Of a stretch of 64,000 nucleotides of DNA, positions 47,145 to 56,634 are shown piece by piece. Below the pieces are notes generated by a model. It ran no database searches, was not told the DNA's origin, and saw only the letters and a list, made by a program, of their open reading frames with translations. This DNA comes from Flavobacterium sp. N2270. GTDB taxonomy: Bacteria > Bacteroidota > Bacteroidia > Flavobacteriales > Flavobacteriaceae. The position numbers and the translations under genes are program-made. Every line of letters starts with the position of its first letter. Position 1 is the first letter of the stretch. The stretch covers positions 558,001 through 622,000 of the forward strand of contig NZ_CP110005.1 in NCBI RefSeq assembly GCF_025947225.1, in the 5' to 3' direction.

Positions 47145-49175
47145 TTAAATTACTTTATCTTTTAGTGGAAAAAAGAAGTTTAAAGGTGCTTTCTTAAAGT
47201 AATTAAAAATTGATTTATTCAATAAGTGCAATTCTGACAATGGAATATTTCTAGAGCGAAATGCCAAAAGCATTGACAAAGTAAAACTCACTATAAAATT
47301 GATAAAACCTATTAAGCCAATTCCAATTATAGACCAAAAAAACGACCAAAAATTAATGGTAAAATGACTTCCGTATAAACCCAAGGCAAAATTTCCACTA
47401 GCAAAAGTAATGTGACGAATATCTAAATTTAAACCAAAGAAAATGCCGAGTGAAGCCGTGCTTCCAAGAAAAATTCCAAACCATAAGTTTGAAACAACAC
47501 CTGCCCAATTTTCATTCACCCAATTAGATATACTTTTTGTTTTTTGAATTCCAAATGTTTGTTTTAAAAAAGGGTTTTCTTGAATACGATAAGCTACTTG
47601 ATAATGTTTGTTTCTGTTAGAAATATTACCAGAAATAATTCCTGATAAAAACAAGAAAACTCCAGCAATTGCAGCATGTAAAAGAGCTAAAGAATGAATG
47701 GGACTTAAATCAGATATTAATTTTTCGGCTTTTGCTTCCGCTAAATTAGTTCCTAATAAAAAATCTAAAAACCAAATTAGAAGTAAAGAAACAGGAAAAG
47801 CAAAAAGCACATTACCTACAAAAGCAATAAATTGTGTTCGAAATATACGTGCAAATAATTTGGCAAACGACTTATGTTTATCATTGGCTTGATTTTTATT
47901 TTTCATGCCTTCTTCTAATGTTTGTGCTATAGTTGCAGCTGTCATTGCAGGCTGTTTTGTAGCTAAAGTGTACCCTAATAAAAAAATTAGAATGAATCCA
48001 AAAGCATAATTAAAACTATATAAAAAAGCATGACCAAAAGCCGAAGTATCTACTTTTGAAAACAACAATTTAAATAAACACAAAAAACCAACAATAAATC
48101 CTCCACCAATAGCTTTATAAAACATGGTAAAATATTCTTTATAGCCATCTGTAATATATTTTTGGCCCGATTTTGCTGTGTGTTGTGTTATTTCATAAGA
48201 AATTAATTGAGTGCTTTCTAAAAATAATTTTCTGATATTATTTTTATAACAATTGTATCGAATTAATTTAAGCAAAATTAAGGTGCTGTTTCTAACTTTA
48301 TCTTCTTCAATTTCAACTACTATTAACGGCAATAATTCTTTAATACGCACCAATTGTTGTCTAATGCGCAGTAAACTTTGATTAACCGTTAATGAAATTC
48401 CGTATTTAGAGCTGTTTAAAAAGGCTTTATCTACAAAATCATCACATTGTTTATGTAATAACAAAAGTTGCTTATAAACCAGCTCAGATGAATTAATATA
48501 ATGATAATTATTAGTGCGAATAATATGTTCTAGATGATTTAATTCTTTTTCAAAACCTAAAAAAGGACTTTCAAAATTAGAATATTCGGGAACCATTTTT
48601 ATTACATCATTTTCTAAAGCTCTTCCACTCATTCTTTGTGCTAAAATTTGCATCGCTAAAATGATTTCAGAAAAAGGGGTTTCTTCTTTTATGTTTCCAT
48701 AAATATCTTTGAAACCTAACAATTCGTATACAATTACAATTTCGTTATAAGGAATCTTATTTATCCAAATTGGATCTGTACTTAAATAAAAAACCTGATT
48801 TAAAACAAATTGTAGCGTTCCTTTTTCGGGTTGAAAAGGTAAAAATTTATCAAAAATTCTTTTTTTAATTTCAGTTACAAAATGATTATCATTTAGAATT
48901 CCAGAATCGGTTAAAAGTCGAGAAAATTTATTCTTATTTACTATCGTTTTAAAGTAGTTTCTAAAAAGAGAAATGTAAACGGGATTATCTTTAAGAAAAT
49001 TAATGAAATCTATTAATGAAACTTGTTGAATTTCTTTAGGTTTTTTTGGCCTAATGACATGAATTAAATCAACTAAAAACAATAGTTTTTCGTCGGCATA
49101 AGTATCCTTATCGAAATGATTTTCAAAGAGTTCCTTGATAGATTTATCCTGTTGAAACTGATGCCTTACATTCAT
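47145..49175 (-). CDS. Multi-pass membrane protein of the family labelled 'site-specific recombinase' (SpecificRecomb/Gcr)
   Basis: 676 residues. The N-terminal half (about 1-340) is soluble and helical. The C-terminal half contains about six or seven hydrophobic segments (about 351-372, 382-402, 448-472, 492-515, 557-578, 590-625), including IGGGFIVGFLCLFKLLF and FGHAFLYSFNYAFGFILIFL. The family name derives from a gonococcal protein proposed to act in gene variation. I see neither a Tyr/Ser recombinase active site nor a DNA-binding motif, so a membrane function is more likely (inference). Upstream of dinB in a probable two-gene operon. Confidence 0.75.
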   Translation of the reverse strand: MNVRHQFQQDKSIKELFENHFDKDTYADEKLLFLVDLIHVIRPKKPKEIQQVSLIDFINFLKDNPVYISLFRNYFKTIVNKNKFSRLLTDSGILNDNHFVTEIKKRIFDKFLPFQPEKGTLQFVLNQVFYLSTDPIWINKIPYNEIVIVYELLGFKDIYGNIKEETPFSEIILAMQILAQRMSGRALENDVIKMVPEYSNFESPFLGFEKELNHLEHIIRTNNYHYINSSELVYKQLLLLHKQCDDFVDKAFLNSSKYGISLTVNQSLLRIRQQLVRIKELLPLIVVEIEEDKVRNSTLILLKLIRYNCYKNNIRKLFLESTQLISYEITQHTAKSGQKYITDGYKEYFTMFYKAIGGGFIVGFLCLFKLLFSKVDTSAFGHAFLYSFNYAFGFILIFLLGYTLATKQPAMTAATIAQTLEEGMKNKNQANDKHKSFAKLFARIFRTQFIAFVGNVLFAFPVSLLLIWFLDFLLGTNLAEAKAEKLISDLSPIHSLALLHAAIAGVFLFLSGIISGNISNRNKHYQVAYRIQENPFLKQTFGIQKTKSISNWVNENWAGVVSNLWFGIFLGSTASLGIFFGLNLDIRHITFASGNFALGLYGSHFTINFWSFFWSIIGIGLIGFINFIVSFTLSMLLAFRSRNIPLSELHLLNKSIFNYFKKAPLNFFFPLKDKVI

Positions 49176-49246
49176 AAATAGAATGAATTAGTTATTTTAA
49201 AAAATCATTTCTTAAATTAGTCGAAAATATAAAAAAAACAACACCC

Positions 49247-49714
49247 ATGATAGAAATTGAACGCAAATTTTTAGTAAATTCAGATGTTTTTTTAAAGCAA
49301 TATAAAACACGAAATAGAATTGTTCAAGGTTATTTGTCATCTGACCCGAAAAGAACCGTTAGAATTCGTCTTAAAGGAGAAAATGGTTATTTAACTATCA
49401 AAGGAGAAAGCAATGAAAGTGGTTTAAGTCGTTTTGAATGGGAAAAAGAAATTTCTTATACTGATGCTGAAAATTTATTAAGTATATGTGAAAAAGGTGT
49501 AATTGATAAAATTAGATATGAAGTAATTGTTGGTGTTCATGTTTATGAAGTAGACGTTTTTGCAAAAGACAATAAAGGTTTAGTTATTGCAGAGATTGAA
49601 TTAACAAATGAAAATGAATCTTTTGAAAAACCAAGTTGGCTTGGAAAAGAAGTTACTGGTGACGAACGATATTATAATGCTTATTTAAGTAAAAATCCTT
49701 ATAAAAATTGGTAG
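49247..49714 (+). CDS. CYTH domain protein (triphosphatase/adenylate cyclase-2 fold)
   Basis: 155 residues, essentially only the CYTH tunnel-fold domain. Signature EIERKFLV at residues 3-10; basic and acidic strands TVRIRLKG, GYLTIKG, FEWEKEIS, KIRYEV, YEVDVF and IAEIELTNENE follow in order, and ERYYNAYLSKNPY closes the domain. Bacterial single-domain CYTH proteins usually hydrolyse inorganic triphosphate or related compounds; the substrate is not determined here. Its stop is 1 bp from that of the convergent TetR gene. Confidence 0.93.
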   Translation: MIEIERKFLVNSDVFLKQYKTRNRIVQGYLSSDPKRTVRIRLKGENGYLTIKGESNESGLSRFEWEKEISYTDAENLLSICEKGVIDKIRYEVIVGVHVYEVDVFAKDNKGLVIAEIELTNENESFEKPSWLGKEVTGDERYYNAYLSKNPYKNW

Positions 49715-49715
49715 A

Positions 49716-50300
49716 TTATTTTATTTCCGTCAAATACAAAAAATCTTTTGAAAGAATTCCTTTTAATCTTCTGGTGATGAAATATTCTAATGCTTCTTCT
49801 TTTGAATACTTATGTAAAAAATTATTTTTCCAAATTCTTTCATCAAAATATTTGAAATTAACTTCACAAAATAAGAGTAGATTTACGTTTGAGTCTATTT
49901 GACTTTCTTTCTGAGCTTTTTCTAATAAAGGTAAAATAAAATCATCTATTAAAGCATTTCTATTAGCCACATATAAACACATAATTTTATTGTGATATTT
50001 CTTTAAACTTACAATAAATATTGGCTCAATGCTGCTCACAATTTCAATAGCTCTTTTATAAATTAAGATGATTTTTTTAATTGGATTTTCTTCACTTTCT
50101 AGTATCTCTTGAACATCTTTTAAATAATCATTCCACAATAAATTAACTGCTTCAGTGATGAGAGCTTCTTTATTTTTGAATAAAGTATAAAGGGTTTTTT
50201 TAGACAATCCAAATTCATTAGCAATATCATCCATTGTAATAATTTTGCTTCCATTTTTAAGAAAATGATTTAATGCTTTTTGAATTATTTCTTCTCTCAT
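49716..50300 (-). CDS. TetR/AcrR family transcriptional regulator
   Basis: 194 residues. The N-terminal helix-turn-helix (about 20-45: TMDDIANEFGLSKKTLYTLF) is typical of TetR. The C-terminal ligand domain (about 60-194) is helical with no recognisable specificity. It lies immediately after the RND efflux operon's terminator on the same strand, so it may control efflux genes, but the operon also has its own regulator at the head. No promoter element is obvious. Confidence 0.92.
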   Translation of the reverse strand: MREEIIQKALNHFLKNGSKIITMDDIANEFGLSKKTLYTLFKNKEALITEAVNLLWNDYLKDVQEILESEENPIKKIILIYKRAIEIVSSIEPIFIVSLKKYHNKIMCLYVANRNALIDDFILPLLEKAQKESQIDSNVNLLLFCEVNFKYFDERIWKNNFLHKYSKEEALEYFITRRLKGILSKDFLYLTEIK

Positions 50301-50313
50301 TTTTAATTAAATT

Positions 50314-50341
50314 AAAATCCCTGCTTTCGCAGGGATTTTTT
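50314..50341 (-). terminator. Terminator of the RND efflux operon
   Basis: Perfect 11-bp stem AAAATCCCTGC (50314-50324) with GCAGGGATTTT (50329-50339), TTTC loop, T-rich on both strands. Confidence 0.85.
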
Positions 50342-50344
50342 AAA

Positions 50345-51736
50345 TCAATTACCTCCTCCTAATGCTTTATAGAGATTAATAACAGCATTAAGTTGTTTAT
50401 ATTTATTGTCTATGTAATTTATTTCTGTATTTAGAGCATTGTCTTTTGCAGTTAAAACTTCTAAATAATTTACCATTCCATACTTTAACAATTCGTCAGA
50501 ATAATCAGCTGCAGCTTGAAGTGCTACCAATTGTTTCTTACGAATAGTTAACTTTTGAGTTTCGTTTTCATAATTTGCTAAAGCATCGGAAACTTCTTTA
50601 CCTGCTACTAATAAAGATTTTTCAAATTGCAAATAAGCTTTTTGTTGATTTGCCTTGGCAACTTCTAAACGTGTTTTGTTTTGTCGTTGATTAAAAATTG
50701 GTTGTGCTAAACCTGTTATTACGTTCGCAAAAATTGATTTAGTACTAAACCAGTCTTCCAACTCTAGAGCTTGTAAACCTCCTGTTGCAGTTAATGTTAA
50801 CGAAGGATAAAAATAGCTTTTTGCAACATTAGTTAATTCAAATGAGTTTCTAAAATTTAGCTCAGCAGTAATTACATCGGGTCTTTTACTCAATAAATAA
50901 GTTGGCAAACCTACTTTTATATCGGTATTAATTTCTTGATTTTCAAAAATTGAACGTTCAACAGTTCCTGGTGTTTTACCTAAAAGTTGATTAAATGAAT
51001 TTTCTAAAACCTTACGATTATACTCTAAGTCTTTTAAAATGATTTCTGTAGCATATTTTTGAGCTTCTGTTTGTTTTACAGCCACTTCATTTACGCTTCC
51101 AGATTCTTTTAAGGCTTGTATTACTTCAACACTTTTAACTCGGTTTTCAATAGTTTTAGTTACTACATTAATTTGCGCATCGGTAGCTAATAATTGATAA
51201 TATAAAGAAGCAATGTTGGCTACCAATTCTGTTTGAATAGCTTGTTTAGCCGCTTCTGTTTGTAAATATTGAGCTACCGAAGCTCTTTTATTACTTCTTA
51301 TTTTTCCCCAAATATCAGCTTCCCAAGATAATTTTGCAGACAATTCATATTGATCTATACTACTAAATAAAGTCCCAAATTGACTATTCTCTGAAGTTTC
51401 TTGATGTGTCCAAGTTGCGTTTCCATTAATTGTTGGAAAATAACCTGCTTTTCCTTGCTTCATCATGGCTTCAGCAGCTGCCATATTTTGCAAAGCAATT
51501 TTCATGTCTAAATTATTTTGCAAACCTTCAGTAATATATCCTTGCAATTTTGGATCAGAAAAAAGTTTATCCCAAGATACCATTGCTAAAGATGTACTAT
51601 CTATAGCTTGTTCTGTTCTATAAAGGTTGTCTATATTAACTTCTGGCTTCTTGTAATCTTTAGCTACAAAACATGATTGTACTACAAACATGGTAAAAAC
51701 TATAAGACTTCCTTTGATTATATGTTGTTTTTTCAT
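50345..51736 (-). CDS. Efflux RND transporter outer membrane factor (TolC/OprM-type lipoprotein)
   Basis: 463 residues. Type II signal peptide (lipobox VQSC, Cys about 22), then the two OEP repeats: coiled-coil helices with AAEAMMKQGKAGYFPTINGN and the second-repeat KSYFYPSLTLTATGG. AKLSWEADIWGKIRSNKRAS is typical of OprM/NodT channels. Forms the trimeric outer membrane duct of the pump. Last gene of the operon, 9 bp after the permease gene, with a terminator directly after the stop. Confidence 0.94.
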   Translation of the reverse strand: MKKQHIIKGSLIVFTMFVVQSCFVAKDYKKPEVNIDNLYRTEQAIDSTSLAMVSWDKLFSDPKLQGYITEGLQNNLDMKIALQNMAAAEAMMKQGKAGYFPTINGNATWTHQETSENSQFGTLFSSIDQYELSAKLSWEADIWGKIRSNKRASVAQYLQTEAAKQAIQTELVANIASLYYQLLATDAQINVVTKTIENRVKSVEVIQALKESGSVNEVAVKQTEAQKYATEIILKDLEYNRKVLENSFNQLLGKTPGTVERSIFENQEINTDIKVGLPTYLLSKRPDVITAELNFRNSFELTNVAKSYFYPSLTLTATGGLQALELEDWFSTKSIFANVITGLAQPIFNQRQNKTRLEVAKANQQKAYLQFEKSLLVAGKEVSDALANYENETQKLTIRKKQLVALQAAADYSDELLKYGMVNYLEVLTAKDNALNTEINYIDNKYKQLNAVINLYKALGGGN

Positions 51737-51745
51737 GATAATTAC

Positions 51746-54700
51746 TTATAAATTTTCAGTATCTTCTTTAGTGGTTTCAATAGTCTTTGTACTAACTTTT
51801 TCTTGTAAAGTTTGGAAGATGATAAATAAAACTGGAATAACAAAAACCCCTAAAATAGTTCCAATTAACATTCCTCCAATTGCTCCAGTACCAATAGCTT
51901 TGTTTCCAACAGCTCCAGCACCTTTTGCTAACATTAACGGCAATAACCCAAGAATAAAGGCAAACGATGTCATCAAAATAGGACGTAAACGAGCCGTAGC
52001 TCCTTGAATTGCAGCTTGTGCAATACTCCAACCTTTTCTACGGGCTTCTGCTGCAAATTCTACAATTAAAATAGCATTCTTAGCCAATAAACCTATAAGC
52101 ATAATCAAAGTGATTTGAAGGTAAATATTATCACTTACATTAAATAAATAGGCAAAAATGTAAGCACCTGCTAAACCAACTGGCAATGATAATAACACTG
52201 CAAACGGCAACATATAACTTTCATATTGAGCAGCTAACAAGAAGTACACAAATATCAAACACAACATAAAAATATATAATGTTTGACTTCCAGCACTGAT
52301 CTCTTCACGTGTCATTCCAGAAAACTCATAACCATACCCTAATGGTAAACTCTCAGTAGCAACTTCTTGTACAGCTTGAATAGCATCTCCAGTACTAAAT
52401 CCATCATTAGGAGCACCTGTAACTTTTACAGAAGTAAATAAATTAAAACGATCAATTGCCTGAGGACCAAATACTTTTTCCAATGTTACAAATTGTGAAA
52501 TTGGAGCCATTTGGCCTTTATCATTACGTACCATAACGCTATTTAAGGAAGCAGGGTCAGCTCTAAAATTAGGGTCAGATTGATAAACAACTCTATATTG
52601 TTTTCCGAATTTATTAAAGTTAGAAGCGTAAACTCCTCCATAATACCCTTGCATAGTACCTAACACATCTGTAACTGACAAGCCAGCTTTCTTAATATTT
52701 GGTACATCTAAGTTAATTAGATATTGCGGATAATTAGGTGAAAACGAAGTTGCAGCATATTTAATCTCTGGACGGCTATTTAAAGCAGCTAAAAACTTAT
52801 TATTTACATCACTTAATTCTTTAATAGTTCCTCCTTTTTGATCTTGTAATTGAAATTCAAATCCATTGGTAAATCCAAACCCTACCAATGTTGGACGTCC
52901 AAAAAACAATACTTTTGCATCTTTTACAACTGATGCACGTTTAAACAATTCCCCAACAACAGCCGTAATTTCTTGGTTAGCATCAGGACGATCAGCCCAT
53001 GGTTTTAGTTTTACGATAACCATTCCATAATTGCTTCCGGTACCACTAATTAAACTTCTACCAGATATACGTAAAACTTCTTTAATCTCGGGAATATCTT
53101 TTACTTGATTTTCAATTTGCAATAACACCTCTTCTGTTCGTTCTAATGAAGTTCCTGGAGGAAGTGAAACATCTGATAAAATTGCTCCAGTATCTTCCCC
53201 TGGCACAAATGCTTTGGGTGTAATGTTTAAAAGTAAAATAAATATTCCTGCAAAAACAGCAATCCCCAAAAAGGCAACCCATTTGCGTTTAATAAAAAAT
53301 TCAACTCCTCTTTTATATTTTACAGTTGTAGCTTCAAAACCAACGTTAAATGCGGTATAAAAACGTTGTAAGAATCCTTTTTTCTTTTCTTCTTCACTAT
53401 GAGGCTTTAAGAAAATAGCACATAATGCAGGTGATAATGTTAAAGCATTAACAGCAGATAAAACAATAGCTACAGCTAAGGTTAATCCAAATTGCTTATA
53501 AAAAACACCCGCTGACCCACTAATAAATGATACAGGGATAAAAACAGCCGACATAACCAAAGTTATAGAAATAATAGCACTACTAATATCGCCCATTGCA
53601 CTATGAGTTGCTTTTTTAGGGTCGTGTTCTCCAGCTTCCATTTTGGCATGCACGGCTTCCACAACTACAATAGCGTCATCCACTACGATTCCAACAGCAA
53701 GTACTAATGCAAATAGTGTAAGTAAATTAATTGTAAAACCAAATATACTTAGGAAAAAGAAAGTTCCAACAATGGCAACAGGTACAGAAATAGCAGGAAT
53801 AAGCGTAGACCTCCAGTCTTGTAAGAATACAAAAACCACTAAAAACACTAATAAAAATGCTTCAATTAAAGTGCTAATTACTTTTGAAATAGATTCTTCC
53901 AAGAAATCATTAGCATTAATCAAAGTTGCATAATTTACACCTTTAGGAAAATTAACTGATGAATTGTCTAAAACTTTTAAAGAACCTTCTATTACTTCTT
54001 GTGCATTTGAACCAGCAGTTTGAGCAATAGCTATGGCTACTGATTTATTACCGTTAGTATTCGCACTACCAGCATAGCTAACAGCTCCTAATTCAATTCT
54101 AGCCACATCTCCTAAACGAAGTACTTCTCCATTTTCAGTAGACTTAACTACAATATCTTCAAACTCCTTTGTACTTTTTAATCTTCCTTTATATTTTAAA
54201 GCATATTGAAATGTTTGATCACCGCTTTCACCTAATTGTCCAGGTGCAGCTTCAATATTTTGTTCGGCCAACAAAGCAGTTATATCCGATGGTACTAGAC
54301 TATAAGAAGCCATGATATCTGGTTTTAACCAAATACGCATTGAGTAATCTCTTTGTCCAAATATTACAGCATCTCCAACTCCAGCTACACGTTTAATTTT
54401 TGGTAAAATATTGATGTTGGCATAATTTTGAAGAAACGTATCATCATATTCCGGATTTTCACTGTAAAGTGAAACAATTAAAATATTATCACTTTGCTTT
54501 TTTGAGGTGGTAACTCCGGCTTTAGTTACCTCTTGTGGAAGTAATGAAGTTGCTCTAGATACTCTATTTTGAACATTTACCGCTGCCAAATCTGGATTTG
54601 TACCTAACTTAAAATAAATATTAATGCTGGCAGAACCATCATTATTAGACGTGGAAGTCATGTAACTCATATCTTCCACACCATTAATTTGTTCTTCTAA

Positions 54701-54892
54701 GGGAATTACAACCGAATTCATTACAACTTCTGCACTAGCTCCTTGATAACTTGCCGAAACCGTAACCGTTGGAGGTGCTATTTCTGGATATTGAGATACT
54801 GGAAGAGTAATTAATCCTAAAATTCCCAATATCACGATAATAATAGAAATTACCGTTGACAATACAGGTCTGTCAATAAATTTTGAAAACAT
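51746..54892 (-). CDS. Efflux RND transporter permease (HAE1/AcrB type)
   Basis: 1048 residues; inner membrane drug/proton antiporter. First transmembrane helix at about 10-30; FIDRPVLSTVISIIIVILG at the N-terminus is typical of AcrB. Proton-relay acidic pair in helix 4: ALVLAVGIVVDDAIVVVEAV (about 400-419). Helices cluster at about 335-500 and 870-1035 with periplasmic loops between, the standard 12-TM RND plan. Length fits HAE1 pumps. Middle gene of the adaptor-permease-channel operon. Confidence 0.97.
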   Translation of the reverse strand: MFSKFIDRPVLSTVISIIIVILGILGLITLPVSQYPEIAPPTVTVSASYQGASAEVVMNSVVIPLEEQINGVEDMSYMTSTSNNDGSASINIYFKLGTNPDLAAVNVQNRVSRATSLLPQEVTKAGVTTSKKQSDNILIVSLYSENPEYDDTFLQNYANINILPKIKRVAGVGDAVIFGQRDYSMRIWLKPDIMASYSLVPSDITALLAEQNIEAAPGQLGESGDQTFQYALKYKGRLKSTKEFEDIVVKSTENGEVLRLGDVARIELGAVSYAGSANTNGNKSVAIAIAQTAGSNAQEVIEGSLKVLDNSSVNFPKGVNYATLINANDFLEESISKVISTLIEAFLLVFLVVFVFLQDWRSTLIPAISVPVAIVGTFFFLSIFGFTINLLTLFALVLAVGIVVDDAIVVVEAVHAKMEAGEHDPKKATHSAMGDISSAIISITLVMSAVFIPVSFISGSAGVFYKQFGLTLAVAIVLSAVNALTLSPALCAIFLKPHSEEEKKKGFLQRFYTAFNVGFEATTVKYKRGVEFFIKRKWVAFLGIAVFAGIFILLLNITPKAFVPGEDTGAILSDVSLPPGTSLERTEEVLLQIENQVKDIPEIKEVLRISGRSLISGTGSNYGMVIVKLKPWADRPDANQEITAVVGELFKRASVVKDAKVLFFGRPTLVGFGFTNGFEFQLQDQKGGTIKELSDVNNKFLAALNSRPEIKYAATSFSPNYPQYLINLDVPNIKKAGLSVTDVLGTMQGYYGGVYASNFNKFGKQYRVVYQSDPNFRADPASLNSVMVRNDKGQMAPISQFVTLEKVFGPQAIDRFNLFTSVKVTGAPNDGFSTGDAIQAVQEVATESLPLGYGYEFSGMTREEISAGSQTLYIFMLCLIFVYFLLAAQYESYMLPFAVLLSLPVGLAGAYIFAYLFNVSDNIYLQITLIMLIGLLAKNAILIVEFAAEARRKGWSIAQAAIQGATARLRPILMTSFAFILGLLPLMLAKGAGAVGNKAIGTGAIGGMLIGTILGVFVIPVLFIIFQTLQEKVSTKTIETTKEDTENL

Positions 54893-54910
54893 AATTGATT
54901 GGTTTTTTGA

Positions 54911-56020
54911 TTATTTTTTAGGCGTATCTAATTCTTTTAAACTGGTAATTTCTGGTTTTATTGGAGTTCCTTCTGTAATGATACCGACACCTTCAACTAA
55001 ATATTTATCATTGGCATTCAATCCTTTATCAACTACGAAATATTTTCCACCTGGTACTGGGCGTACTTCGATAGGAACAAATTTAACTTTGCTTTCACTA
55101 TCAACAATTAAAGCAATTCTTTTATCTTGTAATTCGATAGTGGCACTTTGTGGAATTAAAGTCACATCTTTTAAATTTGTAGGAATTTGAATTGTTCCAC
55201 TACCTCCAGAACGCAAAAGTTTATTTGGGTTTGGAAAACTAGCTCTTACATTAAACGAGCCTGTTTGTGTATTTGCTTGACCGCTGAAAGTTTCGATTTT
55301 TCCAGTTTCTTGATAAATCGATCCATTACTTAAAACCAAATTTATTGCTGGCATTTTTTTAATTTTATCTTGAAATGATTTTCCTTCAGCATTCATCATA
55401 ATATCTAATTGCTCTTTTTCATTGATTGAAAAGTAAGCATATATTTTACTGATATCTGAAATTCGTGTTAAGGGTTCTGCGGTTTGACTACTTACATAAC
55501 TACCTATTCTTAGAGGTAATGTTCCTACAATTCCGTTTACAGGGCTTTTAATTGTAGCATAGTTAATTCTTGCAACTATACTTTGGTAGGTGCTTTTTGC
55601 ATTAGCTAAATTTGCATTAGCTGTTGCTAATTGAACATCACTAATGATCTTTCTTTCAACAAGTGGTTTTAATCTGTTAACTTCAACTAAAGCGGCATCA
55701 ACTTTTGCTTTAGCGGCAGCGGCATCTTGAGTAGCGGTTTGGGTTTCTAATTTAAATAGTATTTGTCCTTTTTTTACTTCTTGACCTTCATCTACATAGA
55801 TTTTTTCAATATATCCATCTACTTTTGGACGAATTTCTATATCGGTAATTCCCTCTAATTTAGTTGGATATTCTGCTAAAAGTGTTGTGTTTTCATTTGA
55901 TACTTGAACGACCTTATAAGACATTGGAGTATTTTCCTTTTTAACATCTTGCTTATTGTTGCAAGAAAGCAAGCTAATTGTTAGTATTAAGCTGCTTAAA
56001 AAATATGCTTTCTTTTTCAT
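54911..56020 (-). CDS. Efflux RND transporter periplasmic adaptor (AcrA/MexA type)
   Basis: 369 residues. Lipoprotein signal (lipobox LLSC, Cys about 20). Lipoyl/barrel-sandwich segments: DGYIEKIYVDEGQEVKKGQI (about 68-87) and YATIKSPVNGIVGTLPLRIG. A short coiled-coil hairpin between them (about 95-145), a beta-barrel and a membrane-proximal domain follow. Bridges the inner membrane pump and the outer membrane channel. It lies 7 bp after the GbsR regulator gene and 18 bp before the permease gene. Confidence 0.96.
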   Translation of the reverse strand: MKKKAYFLSSLILTISLLSCNNKQDVKKENTPMSYKVVQVSNENTTLLAEYPTKLEGITDIEIRPKVDGYIEKIYVDEGQEVKKGQILFKLETQTATQDAAAAKAKVDAALVEVNRLKPLVERKIISDVQLATANANLANAKSTYQSIVARINYATIKSPVNGIVGTLPLRIGSYVSSQTAEPLTRISDISKIYAYFSINEKEQLDIMMNAEGKSFQDKIKKMPAINLVLSNGSIYQETGKIETFSGQANTQTGSFNVRASFPNPNKLLRSGGSGTIQIPTNLKDVTLIPQSATIELQDKRIALIVDSESKVKFVPIEVRPVPGGKYFVVDKGLNANDKYLVEGVGIITEGTPIKPEITSLKELDTPKK

Positions 56021-56027
56021 TTTGATA

Positions 56028-56519
56028 CTATTTTTTATTGGATTGATTTTTTATTTCTATTTCTTTAAAATTGTTTATTGTAGTCATTAAAAGTTGTTCC
56101 GCTTTTAACATATGCTCCCGATATGCATAACTATTTTGCAAATTAATTTCTTCCTGTGAGCAAGAGATGTTTTTTTCTCTATACCTTATAATTTTATCAA
56201 TTAGAATTTTTTCATTATTTACTAAGGTTAAATAATTATTCAGTCGTTGACTTAAAGGAGCGGCTTTAAAATATTTTTTTCTATCCCCAATTTTGGTGAA
56301 ATAGTTTATTTTATCCATTTTTTGAAGCAAGTTTAGGTTTGTTGAAATTGAACTTTTACTAGCTTGCATCTTTTCAACTAATTCTTCAAAGGTTAAACCA
56401 CTTTTACACCCATCAATAATTAATGTACCTAATATCCTGGCTGCTAAAGGTGGAATGTTATAAAGCTGTTCGAAGTGTACTCCAAACATTTCAATAATCT
56501 CTTGTTTTTCTGCCTCCAT
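56028..56519 (-). CDS. GbsR/MarR family transcriptional regulator
   Basis: 163 residues from MEAEKQEIIEMF; the frame extends 12 codons further, but only this start falls downstream of the -7 element. Winged helix-turn-helix: IPPLAARILGTLIIDG, LTFEELVEKMQASKSSISTN (recognition helix about 53-65), wing DRKKYFK. GbsR-type regulators often respond to small ligands. As the first gene of the efflux operon it probably autoregulates the operon; tandem 9-bp repeats lie just upstream of its promoter. Confidence 0.93.
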   Translation of the reverse strand: MEAEKQEIIEMFGVHFEQLYNIPPLAARILGTLIIDGCKSGLTFEELVEKMQASKSSISTNLNLLQKMDKINYFTKIGDRKKYFKAAPLSQRLNNYLTLVNNEKILIDKIIRYREKNISCSQEEINLQNSYAYREHMLKAEQLLMTTINNFKEIEIKNQSNKK

Positions 56520-56535
56520 CTTGATTATTTTTTTA

Positions 56536-56543
56536 CAAAGATA
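56536..56543 (-). promoter_or_regulatory. -7 element of the efflux operon
   Basis: Minus-strand TATCTTTG, 17 bp upstream of the regulator ATG at 56519; -33 is not a clean TTG (TCG at the 19-bp position). Confidence 0.55.
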
Positions 56544-56560
56544 AATTTGGTTCACAAATT

Positions 56561-56578
56561 ACCGAACTAACCGAACAT
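56561..56578. promoter_or_regulatory. Tandem 9-bp repeat, candidate operator of the efflux operon
   Basis: ACCGAACTA (56561-56569) followed by ACCGAACAT (56570-56578), in the -33 zone of the promoter. GGTTC at 56549-56553 is an inverted partial copy. Confidence 0.4.
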
Positions 56579-56606
56579 AATTTTTTGTTAAACTTTATAG
56601 CAAAAA

Positions 56607-56634
56607 AAAAATCAGCTTTCGCTGATTTTTATTC
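56607..56634 (-). terminator. Terminator after the RlpA-like gene
   Basis: Perfect 10-bp stem AAAAATCAGC (56607-56616) with GCTGATTTTT (56621-56630), TTTC loop, T tract on the minus strand. Confidence 0.85.

Noticed and set aside
47145-49175. Mobile element because of the 'recombinase' family name
   Set aside because: No inverted repeats, target duplications or catalytic residues, and the protein is largely membrane-embedded.
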